From: Clostridium sp. BNL1100
GTDB lineage: Bacteria; Bacillota; Clostridia; Acetivibrionales; DSM-1351
NCBI RefSeq assembly: GCF_000244875.1
Contig: NC_016791.1
Location: 4,407,001 to 4,471,000, forward strand
Length of the DNA stretch: 64,000 nucleotides
Direction: 5' to 3'
Shown piece after piece: positions 8,965 to 17,626 of this stretch; positions within the stretch are counted from its first letter, which is position 1, and each line of letters begins with the position of its first letter. Both the position numbers and the translations under genes were made by a program. The notes under the pieces were generated by a model. It did not search any database and was not told the DNA's origin. It saw nothing but the letters and a program-made list of their open reading frames with translations.

Positions 8965-9011
8965 AATAAAAACGGCCGTTAAAAGCAAATCTCAAATTGC
9001 TTTTAGCGGCC
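8965..9011 (-). terminator. rho-independent terminator
   Basis: On the minus strand GGCCGCTAAAAGCAA pairs with TTGCTTTTAACGGCC (one mismatch) and is followed by GTTTTTATTTT. It ends the transcript of the 97-residue protein at 9027. Confidence 0.88.
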
Positions 9012-9026
9012 TCTATCCTATAAGGA

Positions 9027-9320
9027 TTAAAGACATACCTTTTGTTTTGTTTCACCTTCAATTTTTCCAATACCGTAACCGTAGCAAAAAGATTGGTACA
9101 TACTTGTTACTATAAGTGAATGTAAGCAGTCTCTTTCTTCTTCATTAAGCCCCATATCCATTGTCCGCATAAAATTTTTGGTTTTATCGCGAGCAATAAG
9201 CTTTATAGCCTCTCTCGTACCTGCCAGATCCTTCTCAAGTTTTTCTTTTCCCTGATGCAGGTAGTCTTTTATGATGGTTTCAAATGTTTGTGATGGTTGC
9301 ACCTTGTTAGTATCTGCCAT
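9027..9320 (-). CDS. hypothetical protein, 97 aa
   Basis: I do not recognise a family. The start is the ATG at 9320, 5 bases after GGAGG. The protein is soluble and almost wholly helical: an N-terminal TFETIIKDYLHQGKEKLEKDL, then AGTREAIKLIARDKTKNFM, then LNEEERDCLHSLIVTSMYQSFCYGYGIGKIEG. The last 25 residues, rich in Tyr, Phe and Gly, could pack against a partner. It has its own terminator and no obvious operon mate. Confidence 0.65.
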   Translation of the reverse strand: MADTNKVQPSQTFETIIKDYLHQGKEKLEKDLAGTREAIKLIARDKTKNFMRTMDMGLNEEERDCLHSLIVTSMYQSFCYGYGIGKIEGETKQKVCL

Positions 9321-9405
9321 TTTAGCCTCCATGTCTCAATACCTAGATAACGGTACTTTTGTAATATTTAATAATATTACTAAGTGTTTCCATGACATGG
9401 ATTTC

Positions 9406-9615
9406 CTATACATTCGCTTCATCTGATACTGCGCTTTTAATAATCTTCTTTACGCTTTTTTCAAATTTTGTCCTTGCAAGCATTACCTGGTGGGCACAGC
9501 CCACACATTTTATCCTGAAATCAGCTCCGGTACGAATTATCTCCCATTGCTTGCTGCCACAGGGATGCTGTTTTTTCATTTCAACTATATCACCAACTGA
9601 AAATTTATCAGGCAT
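9406..9615 (-). CDS. DUF951 domain protein
   Basis: A 69-residue protein matching DUF951: VGDIVEMKKQHPCGSKQWEIIRTG, then FRIKCVGCAHQVMLART. The Cys at HPCG and the CVGC pair may bind a metal. The fold is a small SH3-like barrel by appearance. It lies 16 bases downstream of the MscS gene, a pairing often seen in Clostridia and Bacilli, so the two are probably one transcript. Function unknown. Confidence 0.85.
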   Translation of the reverse strand: MPDKFSVGDIVEMKKQHPCGSKQWEIIRTGADFRIKCVGCAHQVMLARTKFEKSVKKIIKSAVSDEANV

Positions 9616-9631
9616 GTTTCCATTATTCCTT

Positions 9632-10468
9632 TCATTCCGGCCTTATGAGTCGTGTTCTGTCAAAAAACTCAAGCCCGTTTTTCTCAAACTCTTCCTTTAT
9701 TTTAAGACGTATGTGCCGTTCAATCTCCCACTGTTCATTTGGAAGTGTACGTGCCGTAATCCTTAGATTCATGCTTTGTTCACCAAGACTGGTTATTCCC
9801 AGTATGGACGGGTCTTCTGTAAATTTGTCAAATTCCTTTTTAACCTCATCACATACCTTTTTCGCAATTTCAGTAACCTTAGCCATATTACTTGAATAGG
9901 CTATTGGAATATCAACAATAACCAGTTTGTTGTCTCTGGTGTGATTAATAACCTTTCTTATTTCGCCGTTAGGAATAATATACAAATCTCCGGTATAATT
10001 TTTCAGCCTCGTAACTCTAAGTTCCATATGTTCAACTGTACCTGTGAGACCTTCAATAGTTACCGTATCCCCGACAGCATACTGATCCTCAAGAAGTATA
10101 AAAAACCCTGAAATTGTATCCTTCACAAGACTCTGGGCCCCGAATCCCAAAGCAACACCTCCTACACCCGCTGCAGCCAGTATTGCTTTTAGGTCAAGTA
10201 TCCCTGATAATATTGTGAGTAACGCTCCTATATATACAGTATATTTGAATATGCTTATAGTCAACGTTGAAATAGTATCGATTCTTTTATCATCAATCTT
10301 AAACTTTAATTTCTTTTGTTTATCGAAAAGCTTTTTTATTACTACTCTGCCTATTTTGACTAACGCAAATGCAACTATCAGCACTATGACTGTTTTAAGT
10401 AATATCATTGCGGGGTCGTAAAAATCTCCAAGCAGATATTCAAGCCTTTCTTTTACAGTCCCAAGCAT
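9632..10468 (-). CDS. mechanosensitive ion channel, MscS family
   Basis: A 278-residue channel protein. It has three hydrophobic segments in the first 125 residues; the pore-lining third one is the glycine/alanine-rich AAAGVGGVALGFGAQSLVKD (about 88-107). The beta domain follows (EDQYAVGDTVTIEGLTGTVE) and a C-terminal alpha/beta domain ends in FFDRTRLIRPE. MscS-type channels open on membrane tension and release solutes on hypo-osmotic shock. Start ATG follows GGAGGGAAAGG. It heads the mscS-DUF951 pair. Confidence 0.92.
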   Translation of the reverse strand: MLGTVKERLEYLLGDFYDPAMILLKTVIVLIVAFALVKIGRVVIKKLFDKQKKLKFKIDDKRIDTISTLTISIFKYTVYIGALLTILSGILDLKAILAAAGVGGVALGFGAQSLVKDTISGFFILLEDQYAVGDTVTIEGLTGTVEHMELRVTRLKNYTGDLYIIPNGEIRKVINHTRDNKLVIVDIPIAYSSNMAKVTEIAKKVCDEVKKEFDKFTEDPSILGITSLGEQSMNLRITARTLPNEQWEIERHIRLKIKEEFEKNGLEFFDRTRLIRPE

Positions 10469-10522
10469 CCTTTCCCTCCGCTTCCGTGTTTACAAAAACT
10501 ATAACGTGTTCTTCGGACTATT

Positions 10523-11239
10523 TTAACATACTGAAACAAGCCTTTCAAATAGCTTTAAATGCGTCCGGTCCTTTCTCCACAAATTCTCTGGATGCCACTG
10601 CACACTCAGGACAAATTTCTTATTTTCATTACTTATTGCTTCAATAATACCATCCTGGGAGCAAGCATTTACCGTAAACCCCGGGGCAACTTCACTGACA
10701 GCCTGATGATGAAATGAATTAACCTTGAGGCTATCCTTGCCAAAAACATTGTATAAGCATGATGGTTTGTATATATTAACATCGTGTATCTGAAACCATC
10801 TTGGAGCCTGCTGACTGTGCTTTAACAATGTGTTTCCCTCGCTGCACTCAACGTATATGTCCTGGTAAATGCTTCCTCCTGCTGCAATATTCATTATCTG
10901 GCAGCCTCTGCAAATACCAAGAATAGGTTTATCCATAGCTATGGCCTGTTGTGTGAGAAAAATCTCCATGCTGTCCCGGATTGGTGAAATCTCGTTTGCA
11001 TATGGCATATTGCCTTTACCAAAATATGCAGCATCGATATCCGGGCCTCCTGAAAGTATAAATCCGCTACATATATCCAAGTATTCAACCCATGCACTTT
11101 TTTCTTCAGTTACAGGGATTATAACGGGTAAACCACCGCATTGAATAATTGCCTCATAATAATCATCCTTCAAAGTACTGATATTTTTGTCATAATCAAA
11201 TGCAGCAGTAATTCCAATTATCGGCTTGCCCTTATACAT
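10523..11239 (-). CDS. gamma-glutamyl-gamma-aminobutyrate hydrolase family protein (peptidase C26)
   Basis: A class I glutamine-amidotransferase-like hydrolase of 238 residues. Key parts are KPIIGITAAFDYD at the N-terminus, GFILSGGPDIDAAYFG, the nucleophile elbow GICRGCQIMN with catalytic Cys, and the His-Glu pair in SVQWHPENLW. PuuD-like members cleave gamma-glutamyl amides such as gamma-glutamyl-GABA. I prefer ATG at 11239 (MYKGKP) over the upstream ATG at 11254, since the GGGGGAT formed by the upstream codons sits 6 bases before it. No putrescine genes are nearby, so the substrate is open. Confidence 0.85.
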   Translation of the reverse strand: MYKGKPIIGITAAFDYDKNISTLKDDYYEAIIQCGGLPVIIPVTEEKSAWVEYLDICSGFILSGGPDIDAAYFGKGNMPYANEISPIRDSMEIFLTQQAIAMDKPILGICRGCQIMNIAAGGSIYQDIYVECSEGNTLLKHSQQAPRWFQIHDVNIYKPSCLYNVFGKDSLKVNSFHHQAVSEVAPGFTVNACSQDGIIEAISNENKKFVLSVQWHPENLWRKDRTHLKLFERLVSVC

Positions 11240-11283
11240 TTTTTCATCCCCCATCTTGATATTTGAATTTTCTGTCGACGAAT

Positions 11284-11318
11284 AAAAACGGTCTTCCTCT
11301 GACTATAGGGAAAACCGT
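11284..11318 (-). terminator. rho-independent terminator after rubredoxin
   Basis: Minus strand ACGGTTTTCCC and GGAAGACCGT pair with one mismatch around a short loop, followed by TTTTTATTC. It lies just beyond the rubredoxin stop. Confidence 0.8.
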
Positions 11319-11355
11319 CTCTCTCCAGCTTACGTTTTTTATTGTAAATATGCTC

Positions 11356-11514
11356 TTATTGTTTCTCAAACATGTCCTTACCTACTCCGCAAAGTGGACA
11401 AACCCAATCCTCAGGTATATCTTCAAAAGCTGTTCCTGGTGCAATTCCACCATCGGGGTCCCCTTCTTCAGGGTCATAAACATAACCGCATACTGTACAA
11501 ACGTATTTATCCAT
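11356..11514 (-). CDS. rubredoxin
   Basis: A 52-residue iron-only electron carrier. Four cysteines in [15 protein letters not shown] and CPLCG bind one iron. The start is the ATG at 11514, since GGAGG precedes it by 6 bases and the resulting length is exactly family-typical; a longer reading frame upstream is an artefact. Rubredoxin passes electrons to oxygen or peroxide reductases such as rubrerythrin in anaerobes; no such partner adjoins it here. Confidence 0.96.
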   Translation of the reverse strand: MDKYVCTVCGYVYDPEEGDPDGGIAPGTAFEDIPEDWVCPLCGVGKDMFEKQ

Positions 11515-11597
11515 AGTTACCCTCCTAATTAATTTGAGCCGAAAAAAGAGATTCGAGCCCATCGTATTGTAATTACTACAATATATATTCCCAAATT

Positions 11598-11798
11598 TTA
11601 TCTCGCATAACACCTTTTTTTAAAATTTCTTTCAATTTTAAGAGCCCTTTGGTGTTTAGTCGGTTTATACTTCTGGGTATCCACAAAATCTCTGATTTCT
11701 GGAGCCTCCGTATTTTGGGAAATCAAATGTTGTATTTCATTATACATATAGCATTTAAGATTTTCAAGCCTTACTCTGATATCATCACCGCTACTCAT
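11598..11798 (-). CDS. hypothetical protein, 66 aa
   Basis: Not recognised. The start is ATG at 11798, 7 bases after AGAGGTG. The protein is basic and helical: [20 protein letters not shown], then [20 protein letters not shown], and a Lys/Arg-rich end. The basic C-terminus might bind nucleic acid, but nothing specific supports this. It resembles in size the Spo0E-like peptides but lacks their SQELD motif. It precedes rubredoxin by about 80 bases on the same strand. Confidence 0.5.
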   Translation of the reverse strand: MSSGDDIRVRLENLKCYMYNEIQHLISQNTEAPEIRDFVDTQKYKPTKHQRALKIERNFKKRCYAR

Positions 11799-11937
11799 AA
11801 AAGCACACCTCTGTCCCCTGCTCTTAATATTCGCCAAGCAGTATCTATGTATTTATTTTAAAAAGATTCTCAGATTTACTCCCAAGAATCTTCTTAATAA
11901 CTAATACATTATATGCAATTAATGAGCAAACAGGCAC

Positions 11938-12453
11938 TTAAATTCTTCGATTTCGGGTTACTATTAAAATTCCTCCCAATATGAGTATAATCGGTACAAG
12001 GTAGGTTCTAAGTACCCATGAACTTCCCAGAGAAAAAGTAAAGAAAATAAGTGATAAGCCACCCAGAATAAATACAGGAATCAAAAGTCCTTTTTCTCTT
12101 GTGCCGAAAAGGTAAAGTTCAAAGAGTCCTACTGCAACTGCAAGTATAAAGCCCGGCCACATAAAGGACCACAAGTCAAACAGCATCGAAATCTGACAGG
12201 TAAGACCTGTTACAAGTAAAATGCCTCCCGGTACCAATAAGCCTGCATCCGGCGTTTTTGCCGTAAAGTATGCGTAATGAAAAATTACTCCGGGAATTAT
12301 GAGGAACATAGGCCAGAAATGTGCAAAAAGAAAACCTATATCAAAAATATCAAAATAAATTTCAAATATACCGAAATTACTGAGTAGAAAAAGTACCCCT
12401 AATATTATAAGTACCAACCCTATAATCATGGTACCTCTGTGCCTGTTATTCAT
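11938..12453 (-). CDS. LiaF/LiaI-type transmembrane protein (DUF5668-like)
   Basis: A 171-residue membrane protein made of about five hydrophobic hairpins: GTMIIGLVLIILGVLFLLSN, then the family-typical FWPMFLIIPGVIF, then two further W-P repeats (LWSFMWPGFILAVAVGLF) and a final SSWVLRTYLVPIILILGG. Proteins of this type often accompany envelope-stress systems (LiaFSR, PspC). It has no C-terminal LiaF sensor domain and no adjacent two-component genes, so a specific role cannot be assigned. Confidence 0.65.
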   Translation of the reverse strand: MNNRHRGTMIIGLVLIILGVLFLLSNFGIFEIYFDIFDIGFLFAHFWPMFLIIPGVIFHYAYFTAKTPDAGLLVPGGILLVTGLTCQISMLFDLWSFMWPGFILAVAVGLFELYLFGTREKGLLIPVFILGGLSLIFFTFSLGSSWVLRTYLVPIILILGGILIVTRNRRI

Positions 12454-12575
12454 AAAAATCCTCCTTAAAAGTACTTAAGTAACATATATAAGAATGTCAA
12501 TCCAGCTGTCTTGTTCTTATATACTATTATAAGTATAAACTTTTAAAAAGTCTGAATCAGAAGAAAATAAATTAT

Positions 12576-13190
12576 CTATGCCTCTTCTACTCTTACAGAG
12601 CCTTTCTCTGAAAGTACATCTTCCCTTGAAACCTTCCACATAACATACTTCAATCCGGTTGCAACAATATCCGCTATCTTCATTACTGTACCAAGTCTGG
12701 TATTCTGAAGAATCATAAATTCCATAAATCCTCCGGCATTAACGATACCGGTAACATGCATGTGTCCCACAGGCTCCAGTTCCTTGTTCAATGCAGAACC
12801 CGGTCTTATAGAACCCTTTCCTACAGAAATAAAACCGACGTGATCTGCCCTTCCCAGTGAAGCATCAACAGCAATTAAAAAAGGTTTTTCATATCTTTTG
12901 TATATACTTTCAATTGTCTCCTGAAGATTCTTTGCGTGAACCGGACTTTCCAAGTCACCATAAACATATACATTACCATAATTCATTCCTCTGAGTTTGT
13001 ATCCGATAATGGGCCCAAGGCTGTCCCCGGTTGACCTGTCTGTTCCGATACATATAATAACAATTTCCCGGTATCCATCTGTTTTACAGTTTGTTAAAGT
13101 CTGGTACAGAGCATCTGAGAAAGACAAAATTGCAGTTGCATTATTAGAATCTATATATTTTAAATTTTTAACCTTGCTGCCTGAATTCAT
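12576..13190 (-). CDS. yyaC: spore protease YyaC family
   Basis: A 204-residue protein of the DUF1256/YyaC sporulation family, structurally related to hydrogenase maturation and GPR-type proteases. Visible landmarks: VIICIGTDRSTGDSLGPIIG, VYGDLESPVHAKNL, LIAVDASLGR, GSIRPGSALNKELEPVG and VTGIVNAGGFMEFMILQ. YyaC acts in the forespore or mother cell; its exact target is not settled. A GGTG-containing site precedes the ATG. It is divergent from the PAS/SpoIIE-phosphatase gene. Confidence 0.9.
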   Translation of the reverse strand: MNSGSKVKNLKYIDSNNATAILSFSDALYQTLTNCKTDGYREIVIICIGTDRSTGDSLGPIIGYKLRGMNYGNVYVYGDLESPVHAKNLQETIESIYKRYEKPFLIAVDASLGRADHVGFISVGKGSIRPGSALNKELEPVGHMHVTGIVNAGGFMEFMILQNTRLGTVMKIADIVATGLKYVMWKVSREDVLSEKGSVRVEEA

Positions 13191-13342
13191 ACTGCTTTCA
13201 CCATCTAATCCCTTCTATAATGATTTATTAAGTAGTATTGACAAGAATAAGATTAAATAGTACGTTCTTAACAAACTATGTTAAAATATATGTAAATATA
13301 AAAAAAGTATGTTTTAAGTGATATACGAAAGGTTGATACTTA

Positions 13343-14464
13343 TTGTCAAATAAAATTGTTAAAGAATTTGCATCATCAGAATCAAATTTCATAGAAGATA
13401 TAATAGATGGAATGCAGGATTGGGTCAGAGTCATAGACAGAGACGGCAAGGTTTTATTTGTCAATAAACCAATGCGTGAGGGTCTGGGCTATGATGCTGT
13501 TGGCAGAAAGTGCTTTGAGGTTCTTGGCCGTTCCTCCCCTTGTCCAAATTGTATATCAAGCCTCAGAGGTGAAAATCTTCCTAATTCTAAGGAAGAAGCA
13601 ATAAACGGACGTGTTTTTTCAGTCACAAGCTCCCCTTTAAAAAGTTTTCAATCAAACAACGTGGAAGCTGTTATTGAGGTGCTCCATGATATAACTGAAC
13701 TCAAGGTGCTAAGTCAGGAACTGGAACGGCAGAATGAACAGCTTAAAGAGGATCTCTCCATGGCAAGGAAACTGCAATGCAGTCTTCTCCCAAAACAGCA
13801 GTCTGTTGGAGAAAAAATAAGTTTTAGCTATATTTATAAACCCTGCGAAATGATTGGCGGTGATTTCCTTGATATTTTTGAAATTGACGAAGATCACGTA
13901 GGTATTTATATCGCTGACGTATCCGGTCACGGAGTTGCGGCATCCATGCTTACAATGTTTTTACGTGCTGCTATAGACAAGTCCTCTCTTTCGCCGTCAA
14001 AGGTACTGACTCAACTCTATCACGAGTTCAATAAGAACGGTTTTGAAGACGAGCTTTATATTTCCGTATTTTATGGAATAATAAATATATCGGATTATAG
14101 TTTTTCATACTCAAATGCAGGGCTAAACGTTTCACCTATTTTATTTTCAGGAGAAGACTTCAAGCTGCTGAGAACTAGGGGAATACCAATCAGCAACTGG
14201 GTGGATAACCCTGAATATACTGAAGTAACACAAAAGCTTAATCCAAAGGACAGATTGTTATTCTACACTGATGGAATAATTGAGATTAAAAACAAGTCCA
14301 GTGAGCAGTTTGGGGAGGACAGAATCGTTGAGCATTTTTTAAGGAAAGACTTAAAACCCTCAAGTATAATATCCAAGCTTGTTGATAAAGCTTTGTCCTT
14401 TTCAGGCAGCAGTATGCACGATATAATGGACGATATTACCGTGGCTTTGCTGGAAATGAAATAA
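13343..14464 (+). CDS. PAS domain / PP2C-type (SpoIIE-like) serine phosphatase
   Basis: A 373-residue soluble regulator starting at TTG, with GAAAGG upstream. Residues about 15-115 form a PAS domain (MQDWVRVIDRDGKVLFVNKP; a CPNC pair in the PAS may hold a ligand or be redox-active). Residues 125-140 form a coiled linker. The phosphatase domain spans 150-372: IGGDFLDIFEIDEDHVGIYI, ADVSGHGVAASM, the DRLLFYTDGIIE strand and DDITVALLEMK. The aspartates for two metal ions are all present. Such RsbU/SpoIIE-like proteins dephosphorylate anti-anti-sigma factors. No sigma-factor cascade genes are adjacent. Confidence 0.88.
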   Translation: MSNKIVKEFASSESNFIEDIIDGMQDWVRVIDRDGKVLFVNKPMREGLGYDAVGRKCFEVLGRSSPCPNCISSLRGENLPNSKEEAINGRVFSVTSSPLKSFQSNNVEAVIEVLHDITELKVLSQELERQNEQLKEDLSMARKLQCSLLPKQQSVGEKISFSYIYKPCEMIGGDFLDIFEIDEDHVGIYIADVSGHGVAASMLTMFLRAAIDKSSLSPSKVLTQLYHEFNKNGFEDELYISVFYGIINISDYSFSYSNAGLNVSPILFSGEDFKLLRTRGIPISNWVDNPEYTEVTQKLNPKDRLLFYTDGIIEIKNKSSEQFGEDRIVEHFLRKDLKPSSIISKLVDKALSFSGSSMHDIMDDITVALLEMK

Positions 14465-14527
14465 ATGTTGTTATATTTGTTATAATTAATAGAAGGCTTA
14501 AAAACATTATTAAGGAAGTGTATTTTA

Positions 14528-15340
14528 GTGAGTATCAATGATATTGCACAAAAACTGGAAAATTTAAAAAACATGGGATATATAATACCCCATAAATCCT
14601 TATTAAAAAATTCTCAGCAGATTGAAGGTATCCGTAAAAGCGGTAAGATTACTACTCAGATACTTGATTTATTAGAGAAGGAAGTTAAACCCGGCATAAC
14701 AACTGCAGAAATTGATAAAATAGTGTATGAATACACAGTTGCACACAATGCAATTCCGGCACCACTGAATTACAACGGGTTTCCCAAAAGCGTATGTACT
14801 TCTATAAACAATGTTGTCTGCCACGGAATTCCCAATGAAAAAACCGTACTCAAATCAGGAGATATAGTGAACATTGATGTTTCTACCATTTTAGACGGAT
14901 ATTTTTCAGATGCAAGCAGAATGTATATGATAGGCGATGTTCTACCGAATGCAAGGAAGCTTGTAGAGGTAACTAAAGAGTGTCTTCATATCGGCACAAA
15001 GCAGGTTAAACCTTTCGGTTCAATAAATGATATAGGAAGAGCCATTGAGCCTTTTGCCAATAAAAACGGCTATAGCGTTGTTCGTGATTTAGGTGGTCAT
15101 GGTGTGGGAGTGCACTTCCATGAGGACCCCCATGTCGATCACTTTCGAAGGAAGGACATGGGATTCCTGATACTTCCCGGAATGGTATTTACAATAGAAC
15201 CTATGATAAATGAGGGCAGTTACAGAGTCCAGATTGGAAAAGACAATTGGACCGTGACCACAAAAGACGGTTCTTTATCTGCCCAGTGGGAATACACTAT
15301 AGCTGTTACACAGACGGGTTATGAGATACTTGCACATTAA
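14528..15340 (+). CDS. map: type I methionine aminopeptidase
   Basis: A 270-residue enzyme that removes the initiator Met from new proteins. Start GTG follows AAGGAAGTG. Metal ligands are in place: the NIDVSTILDGYFSDAS segment (two Asp), GGHGVGVHFHEDP (His), FTIEPMI (Glu) and QWEYTIAVT (Glu). An N-terminal extension of about 35 residues precedes the usual KSGKITTQIL helix; its LENLKNMGY- start does not resemble the SEC-type zinc motif. It overlaps the convergent hypB gene by 35 bases at their 3' ends. A separate paralogue in the ribosomal operon is likely in such organisms but not visible here. Confidence 0.92.
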   Translation: MSINDIAQKLENLKNMGYIIPHKSLLKNSQQIEGIRKSGKITTQILDLLEKEVKPGITTAEIDKIVYEYTVAHNAIPAPLNYNGFPKSVCTSINNVVCHGIPNEKTVLKSGDIVNIDVSTILDGYFSDASRMYMIGDVLPNARKLVEVTKECLHIGTKQVKPFGSINDIGRAIEPFANKNGYSVVRDLGGHGVGVHFHEDPHVDHFRRKDMGFLILPGMVFTIEPMINEGSYRVQIGKDNWTVTTKDGSLSAQWEYTIAVTQTGYEILAH

Positions 15341-15974
15341 CATTAAGCATCCAATCTGCAAGTTCGCTTATTCCTTCACCTGTTTTACATGATACCTCAA
15401 TAATCTTTGCATTTTCATTTAATGCCTTAACGCCTTTGTAAAAGCTGTCCTTATCAAAGTCGATATAAGGCATTAAATCTGTCTTGTTAAGTACAACAAT
15501 ATCAGCAAGTTCAAACATTGAGGTATATTTGTAAGGCTTGTCATGTCCCTCAGGAACACTGGCAATAACCATTTTTATACCTTCACCTAGATCAAAGGAA
15601 GAAGGACATACAAGATTTCCTACATTTTCTATAAAAAGGATTGCCCCATCCTTTAGTTGTAGACTCTCTGCAGCGCTTTTTATCATGTTTGCGTCAAGGT
15701 GACATCCTCCGCCGGTATTTATCTGAATAACAGGATTACCTAGCTTGTCTATTTTTTCTGCATCAATAGAAGAGGCAATATCACCTTCAACTACAGCTAC
15801 ATTTGCTCTGTCACCAAAAGCTTCTATAAGCTTCATAATAGTACTGGTTTTCCCTGAACCCGGTGAAGCCATTATATTAACAGCCTTTATTCCCTTACTT
15901 TTAAAATAATTTCTATTTTCCTCTGCAAGCCTATCGTTGGCATGCATTATGTTTTTCATGACCTTTATTTCCAT
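15306..15974 (-). CDS. hypB: hydrogenase nickel incorporation GTPase HypB
   Basis: A 222-residue SIMIBI-class GTPase that supplies nickel to [NiFe] hydrogenases. ATG at 15974 is chosen, with GGAGG 5 bases upstream. Walker A is GSPGSGKTS (about 38-46); VVEGDIASSIDAEKI, GGGCHLDA (the Cys-His pair that binds nickel/zinc at the dimer interface), FIENVGNLVCP and LNKTDLMPY follow. It lacks the His-rich N-terminal nickel store seen in some HypB proteins. It is the last gene of the ech-hypA-TRIC-hypB run, 29 bases downstream of the TRIC gene. Confidence 0.95.
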   Translation of the reverse strand: MEIKVMKNIMHANDRLAEENRNYFKSKGIKAVNIMASPGSGKTSTIMKLIEAFGDRANVAVVEGDIASSIDAEKIDKLGNPVIQINTGGGCHLDANMIKSAAESLQLKDGAILFIENVGNLVCPSSFDLGEGIKMVIASVPEGHDKPYKYTSMFELADIVVLNKTDLMPYIDFDKDSFYKGVKALNENAKIIEVSCKTGEGISELADWMLNVNVQVSHNPSV

Positions 15975-16003
15975 AAGTACCTCCAATAAGTTTTATCAAA
16001 AAT

Positions 16004-16657
16004 TCACATTCTAAAGCTTCTTCGGTTGTTCCCGCCGGACGATTTGCCTGTATCGCTCCTACTTATAACAGGCAAATGCAGTCTCAACCTTACGGATATC
16101 ATTCTGATGGCAAATATTACTCCTACACATAGATAAATGTTAAAACTAAGGCTAATCCGTCCATACATGAAGTAAAACAAAAGAGAGCCTATAATTGACG
16201 GTATGGCATATATTTCACTTCTGAATATCAATGGAATCTCATTAACCATTATATCTCTTAGTATGCCTCCGCCAACCCCGGTTATAACTCCCGCAAAAAC
16301 AATGCCGAGAAGTGGCAGGCCATATTCCATCGCCTTATATGTAGCGGTTACGGTGAAAACTCCCAGCCCTACTGCGTCAGCCAGCACTATAAAGGACATA
16401 ACCCTGTTAACCATGGTATACAGCAGGCAAGTAGCAATCATCGTTGCTGTTATGGCAGCGAAATACCTCCATTGTACGAAAAAAACAGGTACCTCTCTTC
16501 CAATAACAATATCCCGTATAATTCCACCACCGGAGGCCGTCGCCATGGCCAGCACATAAATACCGAATAAATCAAGCTTGTTCCTGATTCCCACAAGAAC
16601 TCCAGATACAGCAAAAGCTACTGTACCTATTATATCAACTATGCTCAAAACCAACAT
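16004..16657 (-). CDS. TRIC cation channel / UPF0126 (YicG-like) membrane protein
   Basis: A 217-residue protein with two tandem three-helix units, each carrying the family motif: ASGGGIIRDIVIG in the first and TGVGGGILRDIMVNEIP in the second. This duplicated architecture is that of bacterial TRIC/YadS-type channels. The start is ATG at 16657, 6 bases after GAGGA. It sits between hypA and hypB. A role in cation (possibly nickel or counter-ion) movement is suggested by position alone and is unproven. The C-terminal 25 residues are basic and serine-rich. Confidence 0.88.
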   Translation of the reverse strand: MLVLSIVDIIGTVAFAVSGVLVGIRNKLDLFGIYVLAMATASGGGIIRDIVIGREVPVFFVQWRYFAAITATMIATCLLYTMVNRVMSFIVLADAVGLGVFTVTATYKAMEYGLPLLGIVFAGVITGVGGGILRDIMVNEIPLIFRSEIYAIPSIIGSLLFYFMYGRISLSFNIYLCVGVIFAIRMISVRLRLHLPVISRSDTGKSSGGNNRRSFRM

Positions 16658-16743
16658 GAAGCTTCCTCTCAGCATAAATTAAGACCCACTCCGGCAGCAT
16701 ATTATACTTTATAATATGAAAATGCTGAAAGAATGTGTTTTTG

Positions 16744-17085
16744 TTATTCAATTTCAAGACTTTCGATATAAAACTCCCTGCCTACACCAGTTGGCATACC
16801 AAGTCCCCCGCACTTGGGGCAGTCAAAACCTGTGGTGGGCTTTATAAATACCTCGCCGCATTCTTTGCACTTGAATTCAGCTTTTACACGTCTGAAAACA
16901 AGTTTTGCTCCATGGGCAATGGTGCCTTCGCTCATAATATCAAAATACATTTGTACCGAGTCATCAACTATAGTTGATAAATCTCCTATTACAAGCCGTA
17001 TTTCCAGTATTTTTGATGCCTTAACCCGCTTGGCTTCATCTAAAACAAGCTTTAGCATCGACTGGGTTACCGCATATTCATGCAC
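16744..17085 (-). CDS. hypA: hydrogenase nickel chaperone HypA (GTG start)
   Basis: HypA delivers nickel to the hydrogenase large subunit together with HypB. Reading from the GTG at 17085 gives MHEYAVTQSML, the invariant Met-His-Glu that binds nickel. An ATG two codons upstream (17091) would give MDVHE and displace the His. The GGAGG box is 8 bases from the GTG but only 2 from the ATG, so the GTG is better on both counts. The zinc site is complete: CKEC and CPKC in the C-terminal half. Length 113 is typical. A hairpin separates it from echF, 126 bases upstream. Confidence 0.93.
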   Translation of the reverse strand: MHEYAVTQSMLKLVLDEAKRVKASKILEIRLVIGDLSTIVDDSVQMYFDIMSEGTIAHGAKLVFRRVKAEFKCKECGEVFIKPTTGFDCPKCGGLGMPTGVGREFYIESLEIE

Positions 17086-17147
17086 GTCCATAACCTCCGT
17101 GTCTCAATATATATGTTTTATCACATAATATTATATCCACAAACACT

Positions 17148-17183
17148 AAAATTCAGAGAAAGCCTTATCTTCCTCTGAATTTT
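17148..17183 (-). terminator. hairpin between echF and hypA (weak terminator or processing site)
   Basis: Minus-strand AAAATTCAGAG and CTCTGAATTTT form an 11-bp stem with a 14-base loop. The only T run is inside the stem, so it may reduce rather than stop transcription from ech into hypA. Confidence 0.5.
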
Positions 17184-17216
17184 AAGTAGTATATATAAAT
17201 TCACTTATTATTATAC

Positions 17217-17591
17217 CTAAGCTGTAACCTTGCTGTTATCGCTTTCAGCTTCCTTTGGAGGCTGAACTGCTTTGTAATTTTCCTTTTTGGTTTGTGCAGT
17301 TTTATGCTCCGCACTTGCTACAATACATTTCTTTGGGCAAGCTTCAACACATGCATTGCATATTACGCACTTAAACTGGTTAATTTCCCAGGACTTCTCG
17401 GCTTTATTTACCACTATAGCATTAGCCGGACATTTTCTCTGGCAAATTCCGCAGAAAATACATTTATCTATTTCAATACCTTCAATCTGACCTCTGGAAT
17501 CCTTGAATGGTTCTCTTTTTTCAATAGGATACATTCTGGTTGCAGGCTTTGAAGCAAGATTCTTAAATACATTTTCCATCATCTTAAACAT
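17217..17591 (-). CDS. echF: Ech hydrogenase subunit EchF, 2[4Fe-4S] ferredoxin
   Basis: A 124-residue polyferredoxin subunit homologous to NuoI. Two cluster motifs are clear: CIFCGICQRKCP (about 42-53) and CVICNACVEACP (about 75-86). It takes electrons from soluble ferredoxin into EchC. The C-terminal 30 residues are Lys/Glu-rich and variable, as in other EchF proteins. It begins 35 bases after echE. Confidence 0.95.
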   Translation of the reverse strand: MFKMMENVFKNLASKPATRMYPIEKREPFKDSRGQIEGIEIDKCIFCGICQRKCPANAIVVNKAEKSWEINQFKCVICNACVEACPKKCIVASAEHKTAQTKKENYKAVQPPKEAESDNSKVTA

Positions 17592-17626
17592 CTCTTATGA
17601 CCTCCTATCTACCAAATACATTTCTA

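Noticed and set aside
13238-13266. TTGACA-17-TACGTT as promoter for the PAS/SpoIIE-phosphatase gene
   Set aside because: The -10 hexamer is poor and a second weak candidate overlaps downstream, so neither is claimed.
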